The notes under the pieces are model-generated. The model searched no databases. It saw only the letters and a list, made by a program, of their open reading frames with translations, and was not told the DNA's origin. Of a DNA stretch of 64,000 nucleotides, positions 11,371-22,288 are shown one piece after another (position 1 is the first letter of the stretch; each line of letters begins with the position of its first letter). The stretch comes from Trifolium pratense. Taxonomy: Eukaryota; Streptophyta; Magnoliopsida; Fabales; Fabaceae. The position numbers were made by a program, and so were the translations under genes. The stretch lies in NCBI RefSeq assembly GCF_020283565.1, contig NC_060059.1:34150838-34214837 (forward strand), read 5' to 3'.

Positions 11371-11734
11371 ATTAACAAGAGTAGAGTCAGTCACTGAAAA
11401 ATGTTGGAGTGTATCTTCCGCAATCAATATTTTCGTGTGGTCAGTTATACGTTGTTGTGTCAAGAGTCACATCGAGAAATGGTTTGAAGATTTTAATCGT
11501 TGATGATGACGACAACCTTATAAATATCACTTCAAATGTCGTTTATAAAGAAATTTTCCGTAATTTGTAGTATTATTTGTACTTTCATATTTATGTAAGT
11601 TGGTAGAAATAAATTAGGCAATAAATATTTTTGATTTCTACGCATATGAATTACTTTGTTTATTAGTCAAAATAGATATAATATTATTGATCTATAATTA
11701 TTGACCCGTGCGAACGCACAGGCATGGTGACTAG

Positions 11735-12489
11735 TTGCAAAAGTATCATATGATATTATATGAACCACTTATTGACAATGTGTGAAACTCAAAGTGATAT
11801 CATCATTGGAAATGTACTAATAATTTAGTGGGTAGAATCGGACACTTTAAGTGTAGAAATTGAAGATCTAAAGTTTAAATTTTGACCCTTTAATAATGTC
11901 TCTTCTAACTATTATATCCATACTTATAGATACATTTATAATTAACATTAACTTTAAGTTAACTTTATTTATATAATGATTAATTAATGATATAGGAATA
12001 GATTTCTTTTACTTTGAGTAAAAAAAGGAAGGGATTCATATATACTTCCAAAAAAGAAGACGGATTCATCATATACAAAATCATTTTTTTTTAATGTAAA
12101 AAACCGTATGAGAAAACGAAGAACTATGAAGGATGAATTCAATGTACCGAAAATAATGCATTTTAAATATAAATATAAATTAAATTAAATTTAAGAGTGA
12201 AAAAAAAGGGAAACAAAAAAAGGCCAAATCAATTGGTGGATTAACAAACTCATAACAAACCCATGATCACGCGTAAATTTTTACTTAACCAATTATAGAA
12301 ATTAGAAACAAAACCATAAATTGAACAAACACACATCACATAATTAAAAGATTCACACAATTTTGCCAATAATAAACATCTAATTACGATTGTTCAACCC
12401 TCTAATCATTCTCTCCTCTTCTCCAATCCCCAATATCAACAAGAGAAGGAGTTTCTCTCATATTCTCTTTGGGATCAAGAAAAATCATC
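11735..12489. other. AT-rich spacer and 5' region of the EF-hand gene
   Basis: No gene is visible between the Helitron end and the calmodulin-like start codon. The last 100 bp is CT-rich (CTCTAATCATTCTCTCCTC), consistent with a plant 5' leader. No clear TATA box was assigned. Confidence 0.5.
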
Positions 12490-13089
12490 ATGGGTTTCCG
12501 ATCCCTCTTCAACCGAAAGAAGAAACTTCTAAAAAAATCGACATCGTCTTCTCCAACAACCGTAACCGAAAACACCACCTTTATATCCCGTACCCCGTCC
12601 CTCTCATCACGTGTCCATTTTGCCGAGGATTTGGAACATGTGTTTCAAAAATTTGATGTCAACGGTGATGGCAAAATCTCTTCTTCTGAATTAGGGTCCA
12701 TCATGAAAAGCCTAGGACAGCCATCAACGGAAGAAGAACTCGATAAAATGATCCGTGAGGTTGATGCTGACGGCGATGGTTACATTAACCTTGAGGAGTT
12801 TATTGAGTTAAATACCAAAGACATTGACCCCAATGAGGTTTTGGAAAATCTCAAAGATGCATTTTCCGTTTTTGACCTTGATAAAAATGGTTCGATATCA
12901 GCTGAGGAATTACACAATGTTATGGTCAGCCTTGGTGATCAATGTTCCCTCGCCGAGTGTCAAAAAATGATAGGCGGTGTTGATAGCGATGGTGATGGAA
13001 TGATCGATTTTGAAGAGTTTAAGAAGATGATGTTGGGCTCAACCTTTGGGTCCATGGAAAGAACAAATAACGGTGAAATAGAAACCTAA
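12490..13089 (+). CDS. Calmodulin-like EF-hand protein (CML)
   Basis: A 199-residue intronless frame with four EF-hand loops, at residues 56-67, 92-103, 129-140 and 165-176. Every loop keeps acidic or Asn ligands at positions 1, 3 and 5, Gly at 6 and Glu at 12, so all four should bind calcium. An in-frame TTG seven codons upstream is not used; the ATG at 12490 is the first in frame. The first 45 residues are a basic, Ser/Thr-rich extension (MGFRSLFNRKKKLLKK) absent from calmodulin, possibly for membrane or nucleic-acid contact. Gly2 is present, but residue 6 is Leu, which argues against N-myristoylation. The core (SLGQPSTEEELDKMIREVD) resembles the CML23/24-like group. Such proteins act as calcium sensors that bind targets; the specific target is unknown. 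Confidence 0.93.
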   Translation: MGFRSLFNRKKKLLKKSTSSSPTTVTENTTFISRTPSLSSRVHFAEDLEHVFQKFDVNGDGKISSSELGSIMKSLGQPSTEEELDKMIREVDADGDGYINLEEFIELNTKDIDPNEVLENLKDAFSVFDLDKNGSISAEELHNVMVSLGDQCSLAECQKMIGGVDSDGDGMIDFEEFKKMMLGSTFGSMERTNNGEIET

Positions 13090-13413
13090 AATTTTCATGT
13101 GTGGTTTTGAATTATGGTTACGGTTTGGTGGTTGTTGCGGTTCGATTTGGTCACACGCTTATTGTGGTTGGAATTTGATCGCAAAATTTTTAAGACCTAA
13201 TTAATTAGGGAAGTGCATGTGATTTCTCGTTGTTATATGTATGAGTTTTCATAGTTACGTGTACTTCTAAATTGTTTAGTTTCTTCTTTTTCTTTCCTTA
13301 ATTTTGAAGGGATTGTTGGTTGAAGATAATTGTTATAAATTGTTTATGGGAAAAACATCATCATATGTAAGTACATTTTAAGCTTTCTTTGATGAATATC
13401 TCAATTTGTGTGG
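13090..13413. other. 3' flank of the EF-hand gene
   Basis: T-rich and G-rich non-coding sequence that probably includes the 3' UTR. No gene is seen. Confidence 0.5.
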
Positions 13414-13431
13414 TATGATGTCGTTCATTTT

Positions 13432-13522
13432 TTTTTTTTGGTTTACAATGAGCTGGGGATCGAACCCAGGACCTATAACGTATTACCCAAACCCCTCACC
13501 ACTAGACCAAACCTAATGGCTT
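13432..13522 (-). mobile_element. tRNA-derived SINE with 18-bp target duplication
   Basis: On the minus strand an A box TGGTCTAGTGGTGAGGGG is followed by a B box GGTTCGATCCC, then a short body and an A tail (T run at 13432-13439). The target TATGATGTCGTTCATTTT is duplicated exactly at 13414-13431 and 13523-13540. At about 90 bp it is short for a plant SINE. Confidence 0.85.
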
Positions 13523-13745
13523 TATGATGTCGTTCATTTTATTCATTGCATTTGGCATATTGATTTTCTAGACGTGTTAAATTTTGTTTTTGACTAAATT
13601 TCTAAACGTGTTATGAACTCTCATACTCTTCATGTATAATTTAGTTTTGTATGAGTTCCTGTGGTATGCTTGATGAACATCAAAATTCATTACCATATTT
13701 TCTGTAAAAACTAAAAAGAATTACACATTGTCATATTATTAATAA

Positions 13746-13923
13746 GGGTCATGTTAACTTGTGCCCTAAGGGCACATGTTAAGCTACCTAAAAATAGAAA
13801 TATAGCATTTAATGATACAAAGAATTTAATGTTTAGATAATTGAATACACCACAAGTTCAATAAATTTTTTCCACATTTATCTTCTTAACTTGTGCCCTT
13901 AAGGGCACAAGTTAACATTCTCC
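13746..13923. mobile_element. Mutator-type MITE with palindromic ends
   Basis: Each terminus carries a palindrome: AACTTGTGCCCTAAGGGCACA on the left, TTGTGCCCTTAAGGGCACAA on the right. The 9-bp target duplication TATTAATAA is exact at 13737-13745 and 13924-13932. Termini begin GGGTCATGTTAAC and GGAGAATGTTAAC. It belongs to the same family as 8545-9642. A 9-bp duplication points to Mutator. Confidence 0.85.
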
Positions 13924-13932
13924 TATTAATAA

Positions 13933-15277
13933 TTACTTTAGGTCAAAATAATATATAATTACTTTCTTACAAACTAGACTTATATTTTATATTCTTATAA
14001 AAAGAAGACTTATATTTTATATATTATTTTTATTAATACTAATAGTCTATAATTTGCATATATAATTTTTTTTTGCTTAATTTTGCATATATAATCTTAG
14101 TGTAAAATAATTTCGATAAATAAATCAGTGTCAAATAATTTTATATTAATGTAAAAAGTGTAATCAGATGGAGGAAATGACTTGTTCATTTTTATTGAAA
14201 ATAAAAAGTTTGTTTTGTAAGTGCATTATGAGAAATACTTCTATGGTCTTTAAAATTTGGTCTCAATTTGATCACACACATTGTTGAGAAAAAAGTACAA
14301 AGACAAAATAATTAAATAATATGTATTTTATTATAATTAAATTAGACCAAATTGATATCAAATTTTAAGAGACCACATGAGTATGTCTCGTGCATTACTC
14401 TTGTAGCTGAAAAGAGTAAAATCTGCAACACGTGTACTAAGCACCTATTTTGCAGCATGATTGACACATTGAGACTAAATCAAAACATAATTCAATAAAA
14501 TTGGTTTAACACTTTAGTGGTGTATTTTTATTTTTTTTGGATTATAGTGGTGTATTTTTTTGATAAATAAAAATGCCATCATTTTTCTGTAGCACTTCAA
14601 TGCCAAGAAAAAACCTTCATCCTACCTAAGTCAATATTCATATGATAGACTTTCATCATATCTTCATCAGTCGGGTATTTCAACCCGCTTTCAGACCCGC
14701 GATACCCGTCTGAAACTCGATGGGTATTTTAAATGTCGAAAATAACAATTAATTATGTAGAAATATCACAGAAATCATTTACATTATATTTATGATTTTA
14801 ATTTTAATTTAAATGGTCTAAAACAAAAATCCTAAAATTAAAATTTTAAAAAACTTGAAAACGGTTCAGCATGGAAATGATTCATCAACAAATTTGAACA
14901 AACTTGAAAACGGTTCCGTATCTAAACTCACGTTTTCATGAAAGAAGAACTCAAGGTGTGTGAATTAGTGAGATGACGGATATGAAACTTAGGGTGACAG
15001 GATGCTAATCTGTGATGACTAAGAGAAAATGAGATTTGGAGATAGTGGGAAAGGAAAGGGTGATTTGGTGGCTTTAGATTTGTTTTCCTTTTTCTGGATT
15101 TTATGAGAATGCAGCAGGTTGGAGAAATTATGGTGATGATGGGTAAGGAGTGAGGTTGAAGAAGAGGGATTTGAATTTACTATTGTTGGGATATCCCACA
15201 GTTTCACAAAGTTATTAAAATCCATACCATCAAAGTAATCCAATGACCCATATTATTTGCTCTTATCCACATACTCA
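13933..15277. other. AT-rich spacer, no gene recognised
   Basis: The stretch holds a degenerate CGGGTATTTCAACCCGC ... GATACCCGT fragment near 14665-14735, reminiscent of hAT MITE ends. A 74-codon minus-strand frame (15019-15243) is rich in Ser, His and Lys and has no recognised domain. Confidence 0.4.
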
Positions 15278-15285
15278 CATGTTGC

Positions 15286-15780
15286 TAGGGATGACAAAAA
15301 AACTCAAACCCGAGAGACCCACCCGAACTCAAACCCAAGTCAACGGGCGAAATCTGATTTGACTGGATTTGGGTTGTTCGGGTGACACCCGAAACCCATA
15401 CACCCACCCGAAATATTTTATAATTACCTAATTACCCCTCATAGTTTCCCTCAATTTCCTTAGAAGAACTTAATTTTAGTTGTAATTTAATTTCTTGAAA
15501 GTCTATGTTGTAATTTCTTGAAAGTCTATGTTTTGAATTTTCTTGGAAGACCTTAATTTTAGTTGTAATTTAATTCAAAGTCTATGTTGGAATTTAATTT
15601 CTTAAATTTGCAAATTATTTCAAATGTGATGCGGGTTTGGGTTTGGGTGGAAAAAACTCGAACCCAATGGGTGTGGGTGTTGTTTTGCCACCCGAACAGC
15701 CTTTGGGTTTGGGTGATGATTTCGGGTGTGGGTTTGGTAAGTGTCAAACCCGCACCCATGGGCGCCCGTTGCCATCCCTA
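15286..15780. mobile_element. hAT MITE, 495 bp
   Basis: TIRs are TAGGGATGACAAA and TTGCCATCCCTA. The 8-bp target duplication has one mismatch: CATGTTGC (15278-15285) versus CGTGTTGC (15781-15788). The interior is rich in ACCCGAAACCC / GGGTTTGGGT blocks facing each other, so long subterminal hairpins form. There is no coding capacity. Confidence 0.85.
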
Positions 15781-15788
15781 CGTGTTGC

Positions 15789-16781
15789 CGTGTTGGGTTA
15801 AAGGAAAGAGAATTGTTATCACTGTTCATTTTCATCTACACAATTTTTTTTTTTCGTTTTTTTTTTCTTCATTTCTCTTTCTCTTCTCCGACTCACCCCT
15901 CTCTCTACTGGCCAACCATACTCGCTAGCCAACCCCACTCGCCGGCCAACCCCACTCGCCAACCACCTTCTCTCCGTCGTTCCTTTCTCACACTTTCTCT
16001 GGTGTCTCTCTCACTCTCTTTCTCTAGACCAGTCATCATCATCAGTGACCACCTCCATCAAGGTCGACCGTCACCATCATCCTCCTCCATCACCGACCAC
16101 CACCATTGTCTTCCTCTATTGCCGACGCGTACGGATCTGAGTTCTAGCTGCAACTTTGGCAAATCCAGTAACAAATTTTAGAGAGAAAGTGAAAGAGATG
16201 AAGGTGTTAAACACGGTGGAAGAGAGAGATGTGTTGCAAGTGATTTTGGTCAGGAAGAGAGAGTAACAAACACGGTGGAGAGAGAAGAACAAAAATCAGT
16301 TTAATAAACATTAAAATTAAAATAAATAATTTTTTAAATTAGGAGAAACCATTAAATTATGGTCTAGATTTTGTTAACTTTGTGAAACTGGGGATATCCT
16401 ACGGCAATAAATCCAAATCCCAATATGTACATATTAAAAGTTTGCATCATATAATCCTATGTGGCAATGACTTAGTCAACATTGCTTTTTTATTGGTCAA
16501 ATTATGACTTCACCAAAGAAGTCAATTTAATGACTGCACCATAAAATCTCCCGTGTTTTGTTTCTCAAATGGACAAGGGAAGGGTTTTAACGGCCTATTA
16601 ATATAGTTTGGCTAGCGGCGGTGTGGTTAATATGAAAAGTGAAAAATGATTACGTTTTTTCTTCTAAAGTGTAGGTGTTTGACGAAGTTTTTGAAGAAAC
16701 CAAAAGGACTTCTTAAAAGTGGTTAGTGGGAAGAAAGGTGCAACTTGTATCTATGACTATTATCAATGGAATATTGATCCG
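15789..16781. other. Pyrimidine-rich then AT-rich spacer
   Basis: 15840-16130 is strongly C/T-rich, giving open but low-complexity frames that I do not regard as genes. 16365-16435 shares about 60 bp with the reverse complement of 15165-15220. No gene is seen. Confidence 0.45.
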
Positions 16782-16796
16782 ATGGATTATATTTTT

Positions 16797-16983
16797 TTTG
16801 TAAACCAAAGGTATCCTCCGCGCGCAACTGTGAAGACTAATCCCCTCGAGGTAACTGAAATCCATTTAAGGGGTTGAGCTCTCCCAACAAATATTTTCCA
16901 TGCGCACCGACCGGAGATCGAATCCACGACCAAATGATTAAGAGACTCAAATGTCTACCACTTGTGTCACACTATGTTGCTCA
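16797..16983 (-). mobile_element. Au-like SINE with 15-bp target duplication
   Basis: On the minus strand a tRNA-like head (A box TGACACAAGTGGTAGAC, B box GGATTCGATCTCC) leads into a body with CTCAACCCCTTAAATGG and CCTCGAGGGGATTAGTC. It ends in TTTGGTTTACAAA. The target ATGGATTATATTTTT is duplicated exactly at 16782-16796 and 16984-16998. Length (about 187 bp) and body resemble the Au SINE family of flowering plants, by memory of its motifs. Confidence 0.85.
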
Positions 16984-16998
16984 ATGGATTATATTTTT

Positions 16999-18373
16999 AC
17001 TAGGTAGTATTCTTTTGTTTTTGAGCCTCTATCGGATTTTAAACTTTAGTTTTTGCTTAATTTAATTAGGTCAAGTACCCTTATATTTAACCCCAACATA
17101 CAAGTAAAGTACCATTTATACTTATTAGGCATCATAGAGGGGCATGTTATACAAATACATTTTGACCGACAAAAATACGATATCTTATCATAATATAAAT
17201 GGAAAAGGCTATGCACGCAAATCGATCAACATAATATATTATTAAAAAATGAAAATCAGTATATTTGTCCAACTTGTGTTCAAAAAATGTGTTTATATAA
17301 CATTTCTGGGCATGATAATATAACTTATATCCCTTAGGTCAAGTACCCTTATACTTAATCCCTTTACCCTCTTTTTATTGGTCGTTGCTACAATAAACTA
17401 ATAGAAGTCACATTCATAAATTTTCGTCAAAATTAAAGCAAATACAAAAGGAAAAGATAATAGTAAACTAAAGATGACACATCGATCCATTGCTTAATTA
17501 ATAAAAGCACAGGAAGAACGATGACACATCCATCATCCATGAACATTCATTCCGACAAATTAAAGATCGTCTTCAAATCAAAGACTCCTAGTAGTGCTTG
17601 TCTACAAGACATTAAATTTTAATGTTGACTTACATGTTATTATATAATATTTTTTTAATGACAAATGTGTTGTGGCACTCTACGTGTCAAATAAAACAAC
17701 TTACCACAAGAAGAAAAATGCGACGCGAACACCTCTACGTCATGCAATACGCAGAAAACATTAGTCTCATCTTTATATATGGGAATGGAATCTAATAGGG
17801 AGACATGCATAATCTTTTTTTTAAGATAAAGTGGGATTAAATAGTGCATGCCAAATGAAATTTTAGCACTTTTTGACCAAACATACGAGTGTTTAAATTG
17901 ATTTTCAGTTTGATAAAATTACAATAATACTATAATTTTGCCAAGATAAATGTTTTTTATACACAAATTTTAACAAAAATACTGCATATTATATTTTCTC
18001 TTACCTTAGATTCAATGCTTACTCTCAATGACATACAATACAATGTCAAAAAAAAAAAAAAGACATACAATGTCATGATAAGATGTAAAAAATTGTTTGT
18101 ACTACTTTGTTAAGGGTTATATTTATTTATAACAATATATAAAAAGGATATATAAAAAGAATAGATGAGTTTGAGATGAATTTTTCAATATACTTATTTT
18201 ACTCTTGACTTAGTTTCACAACTTCCATTAACTAATGTATTATCTATTTTATAACAATATATAAAAAGAATAGGTAAGTCATGAGATAAATTTTTCAATA
18301 TACCTATTTTATCTATAATCTATAACAATATATCTATAACAATATATAAAAATGATAGGTGAGTTTGAGATGA
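16999..18373. other. AT-rich spacer with local direct repeats
   Basis: GGTCAAGTACCCTTATA occurs at about 17070 and 17338, possibly flanking a small unrecognised element. 18120-18373 holds three tandem copies of AACAATATATAAAAA ... GATGAATTTTTCAATATAC. No gene is seen. Confidence 0.5.
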
Positions 18374-18382
18374 ATTTTTCAA

Positions 18383-18813
18383 GGGTAAATAGTGTTATAC
18401 CCCCCTGCAAAATAGACGAGTTTTGCGTTACCCCCCTGCAAAATATTTTTTTGAGATTACCCCCCTGCAATGTCAAGATTCTTTGCGTTACCCCCCTGGC
18501 TTAACAAGTGGGCATATGACATGGAAGAATCTTGACGTGGCATGACACGTGGAAATTAATTTATTTTTTATTTATTTTTAATTGTCAACTCATTAATTAA
18601 TGTGGGTTTTTAATTAAAAAAATGAAGAAAAAAAAAACTTAAAAGTTATATTTTTATGAACTAAAAAGAAAGTTTTTTTTTTTTTTTGACTAAAAGTTGT
18701 TATTATATATAAAAAAAAATAATCTTATATATATATAATAACTAATAATAGAGTAACCAAAAAAAAAAACGAAGATGAAAAAAAACTAATAATAATAATA
18801 GTAACCAAAAAAC

Positions 18814-18856
<43 letters not shown>

Positions 18857-19414
18857 TAATAATAATAGAGTAACCAAAAAAAAACTGCAATCACATTCAC
18901 ATATTTTAACTAATATAACAAAAAAAAAAACTGCAATCACATATTTTAACTAATAATAATATTAGTTATTATTATTATTATTATTAGTTTTTTGGTTACT
19001 ATTACTATTATTAGTTTTTTTTCATCTTTTTTTTTTTTGTTACTCTATTATTAGTTATTATATATATATAAGAATTTTTTTTATATATATAATAACAACT
19101 TTTAGTCAAAAAAAAAAAAAAAACTTTCTTTTTAGTTCATAAAAATATAACTTTTAAGTTTTTTTTTTTCTTCATTTTTTTAATTAAAAACCCACATTAA
19201 TTAATGAGTTGACAATTAAAAATAAATAAAAAATAAATTAATTTCCACGTGTCATGCCACGTCAAGATTCTTCCATGTCATATGCCCACTTGTTAAGCTA
19301 GGGGGGTAACGCAAAGAATCTTGACATTGCAGGGGGGTAATCTCAAAAAAATATTTTGCAGGGGGGTAACGCAAAACTCGCCTATTTTGCAGGGGGGTAT
19401 AACACTATTTACCC
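18383..19414. mobile_element. Fold-back Mutator-like element, 1032 bp
   Basis: Nearly the whole element is one inverted repeat. The left end GGGTAAATAGTGTTATACCC is mirrored by GGGTATAACACTATTTACCC, and arms of roughly 500 bp meet in an (AAT)n/(ATT)n-rich centre near 18840-18960. The target ATTTTTCAA (9 bp) is duplicated exactly at 18374-18382 and 19415-19423. The ends repeat CCCCCCTGCAAAATA-type motifs. A 9-bp duplication with very long TIRs indicates a Mutator-like (MULE) element. There is no transposase. Confidence 0.92.
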
Positions 19415-19423
19415 ATTTTTCAA

Positions 19424-19644
19424 TATACTTATTTTACCCTTGACTTAGTTTCACAACTTCCATTAACTAATGAGTTATTTTTTTAAAAAAACTAATTCAA
19501 ATCATAAAAATATGAATAAGTGGCAAATGGGTTGCCTATACATTACTAATGGGTTATTTTTAAAAAATAAATTCAAATCATAAAAATGTGAATAAGTGGC
19601 AAATGGGTTGGCTATACATGAACGATTACCAACTTAATATTACA
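19424..19644. repeat. Direct repeat pair next to the MULE
   Basis: ATAAGTGGCAAATGGGTTG with its surrounding 70 bp occurs at about 19515 and 19592. These are remnants of the same repeat that the MULE inserted into. Confidence 0.7.
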
Positions 19645-19833
19645 TCTATACTATATATAAAGAGGATACAAATATTTTTGGTGTCGACTTTTCATAATCC
19701 CAACAATACCCTTATTTTTTTTAGCAAAAAAATCTTTTATTAACAAATTCATCATAACATAAGACATGTCTTTTTTTTTTTGAACATAAGTTAGACATAG
19801 GCAGACGCAGAACGCGCCTATCTGACCCGCTAG
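19645..19833 (+). mobile_element. Short Helitron, 189 bp
   Basis: The 5' end TCTATACTATATATAAAG follows host A. The 3' end is a GC-rich imperfect hairpin (TAGGCAGACGCAGAACGCGCCTA), then TCTGACCCGCTAG, followed by host T. TC...CTAG inserted at A/T is the Helitron signature. No protein is encoded. Confidence 0.8.
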
Positions 19834-20344
19834 TTTTTTATAAAATTGAATGTATAAATTACAATTATCTTATATGTTAACATTTTCCTTTTGTTAAAAT
19901 TTTAAAGTATATATTTTGTGACATGTGAGTTTAACTAAATTTTTATACAACATTATATTTTGTATATAAGAGTTGAGTTCAAATTCCAAACATTTTACTA
20001 AATTTGAAAAATTATTTGATTTAGTGGTGAGAAATTTGAATAATACGCTATAAGTCTTGTGTCTCATGTGATCATAAACAAAAAAACAAAAATATTTGAC
20101 TCAAAAAATTCAAATTACACAATTCATTAAAATCACAATAGTACATAAACAAAATGTTAACCATATCCAAATTCCAAACATACCGTACATGATCTAATGT
20201 GAAAACTAAATTAAAGAGAATCAATCATTTCCTTTTTATACACTCACATGCTGCACAACATTCTCATCATCAAATCCTTATCCATTTCACCAACAAAAAA
20301 GACACACTGACATACACACTTTCACTCACTCAACAAATACAACA
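19834..20344. other. 5' region of the TolB-like gene
   Basis: AT-rich sequence with a possible TATA element (TTTTATACAC, about 20234-20243) roughly 105 bp ahead of the start codon, then a C/A-rich leader (ACACACTTTCACTCACTC). There is no other gene. Confidence 0.4.
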
Positions 20345-22288
20345 ATGAATCCACCACCAGGAACCATCGTTTTCAACACCGTTGGTAGAACCCAATACGG
20401 TTTCGATGTTTTCTACACAGACCTCAACACCAACCACTCCAACGATCACCGTCTCACCGACGGTATCTCAGTTAACTTCAACGCCCAATTCACTCAAAAC
20501 CACCAAACCATTGTTTTCGTTTCTGAACGAACCGGTTCGCCCCGGTTTTACTTAACCCGACCCGAAACTAAACCCGAACTTATACCTTCTATTCCCAACG
20601 CACTTTTTGTAGACCGCCCAGCTATAAAAAACGGTAAAATCTATTTCTCTTCAACGCACGACGAACCAAACGTGCTTTTCAAAAGCTGGTCTGCGGTTTA
20701 CTCCACCGCCGTCGACGGTACCGGAAATGTGACGAGGTTGACACCTCACGGTGTTGTTGATTACAGTCCTGCTGTTTCTCTAACCGGGAACTTAATCGCT
20801 GTCGCTTCTTACGGTTCTCGCGATTGGGAAGACGAATTTCATGAGCTTAAAACGGAGATTGTCGTGTTTGAAGAATCGGTTCCGGAGAATCGTGTTGTTG
20901 TGAGCGAACGCGGTGGCTGGCCGACGTGGTTGGGAGATTCAACGTTGTTTTTCCACAGAATCGCCGATGACGGTTGGTGGAGCATTTTCCGGATTGATTT
21001 ATCGGATTCAAATCTAACCGGATCTCAAACTTCACCGGTTCGTGTTACACCACCGGGATTACACTGTTTCACTCCCGCTGCATTTCAAGACGGCAACCAC
21101 ATCGCCGTCGCAACTCGCCGGAGAGAAAGTAATTTTCGCCACATCGAGATTTTTGATCTGAAAACAAAAACATTCCAGAAAATAACAGAATCAATAAACG
21201 CTGATTTTCATCACTATAATCCATTCGTCTCTCCTGATTCTCGCTACGTCGGTTACCACCGATTCAGAGGTGAGTCAGCTCAGGGCGAGTCAACATATCC
21301 ACACCTCGACCGTGTAATATCTCCAGTTAAAAACATACAGTTACTCCGATTAAATGGTTCGTTTCCAAGCTTCTCACCGGACGGTGATTTCATTGCTTTC
21401 AATCACGAAATCGTCGGAACCATCAACCATGGCGTTAAGATCATAAAATCCAACGGTTCAAAACGATGGAGTATATTAAAAGAAAGATTATGCTTCGGTA
21501 ACGCGTGGAGTCCAACGGAGAAGAATGTTATCTACACATCAATCGGTCCAATTTTCGAGTCAGTTACAAAAACGGTTCAAATTGCACGAATCGAGTTTGA
21601 TCCGGTTCATCTCACTAACGATCGTGAAGAGATTCCGTTTACGTTAAAGATTCTTACAGAAGAAGCTACCGGAAACAACGCGTTTCCGTCATGTTCACCT
21701 GATGGAAAATTCGTCGTGTTTCGTTCCGGTAGGTCGGGGTATAAGAATTTGTATATAGTTGATGCTGTTAACGGTGAGGTTGACGGTGGTTTAAGGAGGT
21801 TAACGGAAGGTGAATGGATTGATACGATGCCGTTTTGGTCACCAAAAGGTGATTTGATAGCGTTTTCATCGAATAGACATGATCCGAAGAACAGTGAAGT
21901 TTTTGGGATTTATGTGGTGAATGTTGATGGGAGTGGTGTGAGGAGAATTGAGATTGAGAAAGGTGTGTTTGGTGAGAGGGAGAGGTTGAATCATGTTTGT
22001 TTTAGTAGTGACGGTGAGTGGTTGTTGTTTACGGCGAATTTGGGTGGTGTTACGGCGGAGCCGGTGGGTTTGGCGAATCAGTTTCAGCCGTATGGGGATT
22101 TGTTTGTGGTGAGGTTGGATGGGAGTGGATTGAGGAGGCTGACGTGTAATGCTTATGAGAATGGTACGCCAACGTGGCATAATGGGGATTTGTTGTTGGC
22201 TAGTGATGATGAGGATGGGGATGGTGGTGATTGGGATAAGTTGAAAGGTGCTTTTCAAGAACCGCTTTGGATTACATGTGATAATTGA
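20345..22288 (+). CDS. TolB/PD40 beta-propeller protein
   Basis: An intronless 647-residue frame starting MNPPPGTIVFNTVGRTQYGF. The best propeller-blade motifs are FPSFSPDGDFIAF (about residue 340), FPSCSPDGKFVVFRS (about 447), PFWSPKGDLIAFSSNR (about 497), HVCFSSDGEWLLFTA (about 549) and GDLFVVRLDGSGLRRL (about 585). These are PD40/WD40-like blades, as in TolB and the N-terminal propeller of dipeptidyl peptidase VI-like proteins. No hydrolase domain or signal peptide is evident, so it is probably a cytosolic binding or scaffold protein. It resembles the Arabidopsis TolB-related family (At4g01870 type, from memory) in start and length. Codon use drifts from C-rich in the 5' half to GTG/TTG/GGT-rich in the 3' half. 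The biochemical role of this family is not established. Confidence 0.92.
   Translation: MNPPPGTIVFNTVGRTQYGFDVFYTDLNTNHSNDHRLTDGISVNFNAQFTQNHQTIVFVSERTGSPRFYLTRPETKPELIPSIPNALFVDRPAIKNGKIYFSSTHDEPNVLFKSWSAVYSTAVDGTGNVTRLTPHGVVDYSPAVSLTGNLIAVASYGSRDWEDEFHELKTEIVVFEESVPENRVVVSERGGWPTWLGDSTLFFHRIADDGWWSIFRIDLSDSNLTGSQTSPVRVTPPGLHCFTPAAFQDGNHIAVATRRRESNFRHIEIFDLKTKTFQKITESINADFHHYNPFVSPDSRYVGYHRFRGESAQGESTYPHLDRVISPVKNIQLLRLNGSFPSFSPDGDFIAFNHEIVGTINHGVKIIKSNGSKRWSILKERLCFGNAWSPTEKNVIYTSIGPIFESVTKTVQIARIEFDPVHLTNDREEIPFTLKILTEEATGNNAFPSCSPDGKFVVFRSGRSGYKNLYIVDAVNGEVDGGLRRLTEGEWIDTMPFWSPKGDLIAFSSNRHDPKNSEVFGIYVVNVDGSGVRRIEIEKGVFGERERLNHVCFSSDGEWLLFTANLGGVTAEPVGLANQFQPYGDLFVVRLDGSGLRRLTCNAYENGTPTWHNGDLLLASDDEDGDGGDWDKLKGAFQEPLWITCDN

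Larger units (their letters stand above)
10752..11734 (+). mobile_element. Helitron with internally repeated 5' end
   Basis: The 3' end is typical of Helitrons: a short hairpin (CCCGTGCGAACGCACAGG), then CATGGTGACTAG, followed by host T. The 5'-type text TCCTTCTTATATATAATGG occurs at 10752 and again at 11187, with a truncated relative near 11008, so the true 5' end may be 10752 or 11187. Three embedded tRNA-like segments are listed separately. There is no Rep/helicase frame, so it is non-autonomous. Confidence 0.6.

Noticed and set aside
13432..13522. A tRNA gene
   Set aside because: A and B boxes are present, but no full cloverleaf or acceptor stem forms. The 18-bp target duplication and A tail show a SINE.
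15741..16181. 146-codon Ser/Pro/His-rich frame
   Set aside because: It crosses the end of a hAT MITE and a pyrimidine-rich tract; the open frame is a by-product of base composition.
18725..18940. Ile-rich 71-codon minus-strand frame
   Set aside because: It is a translation of the (AAT)n core of the fold-back element.
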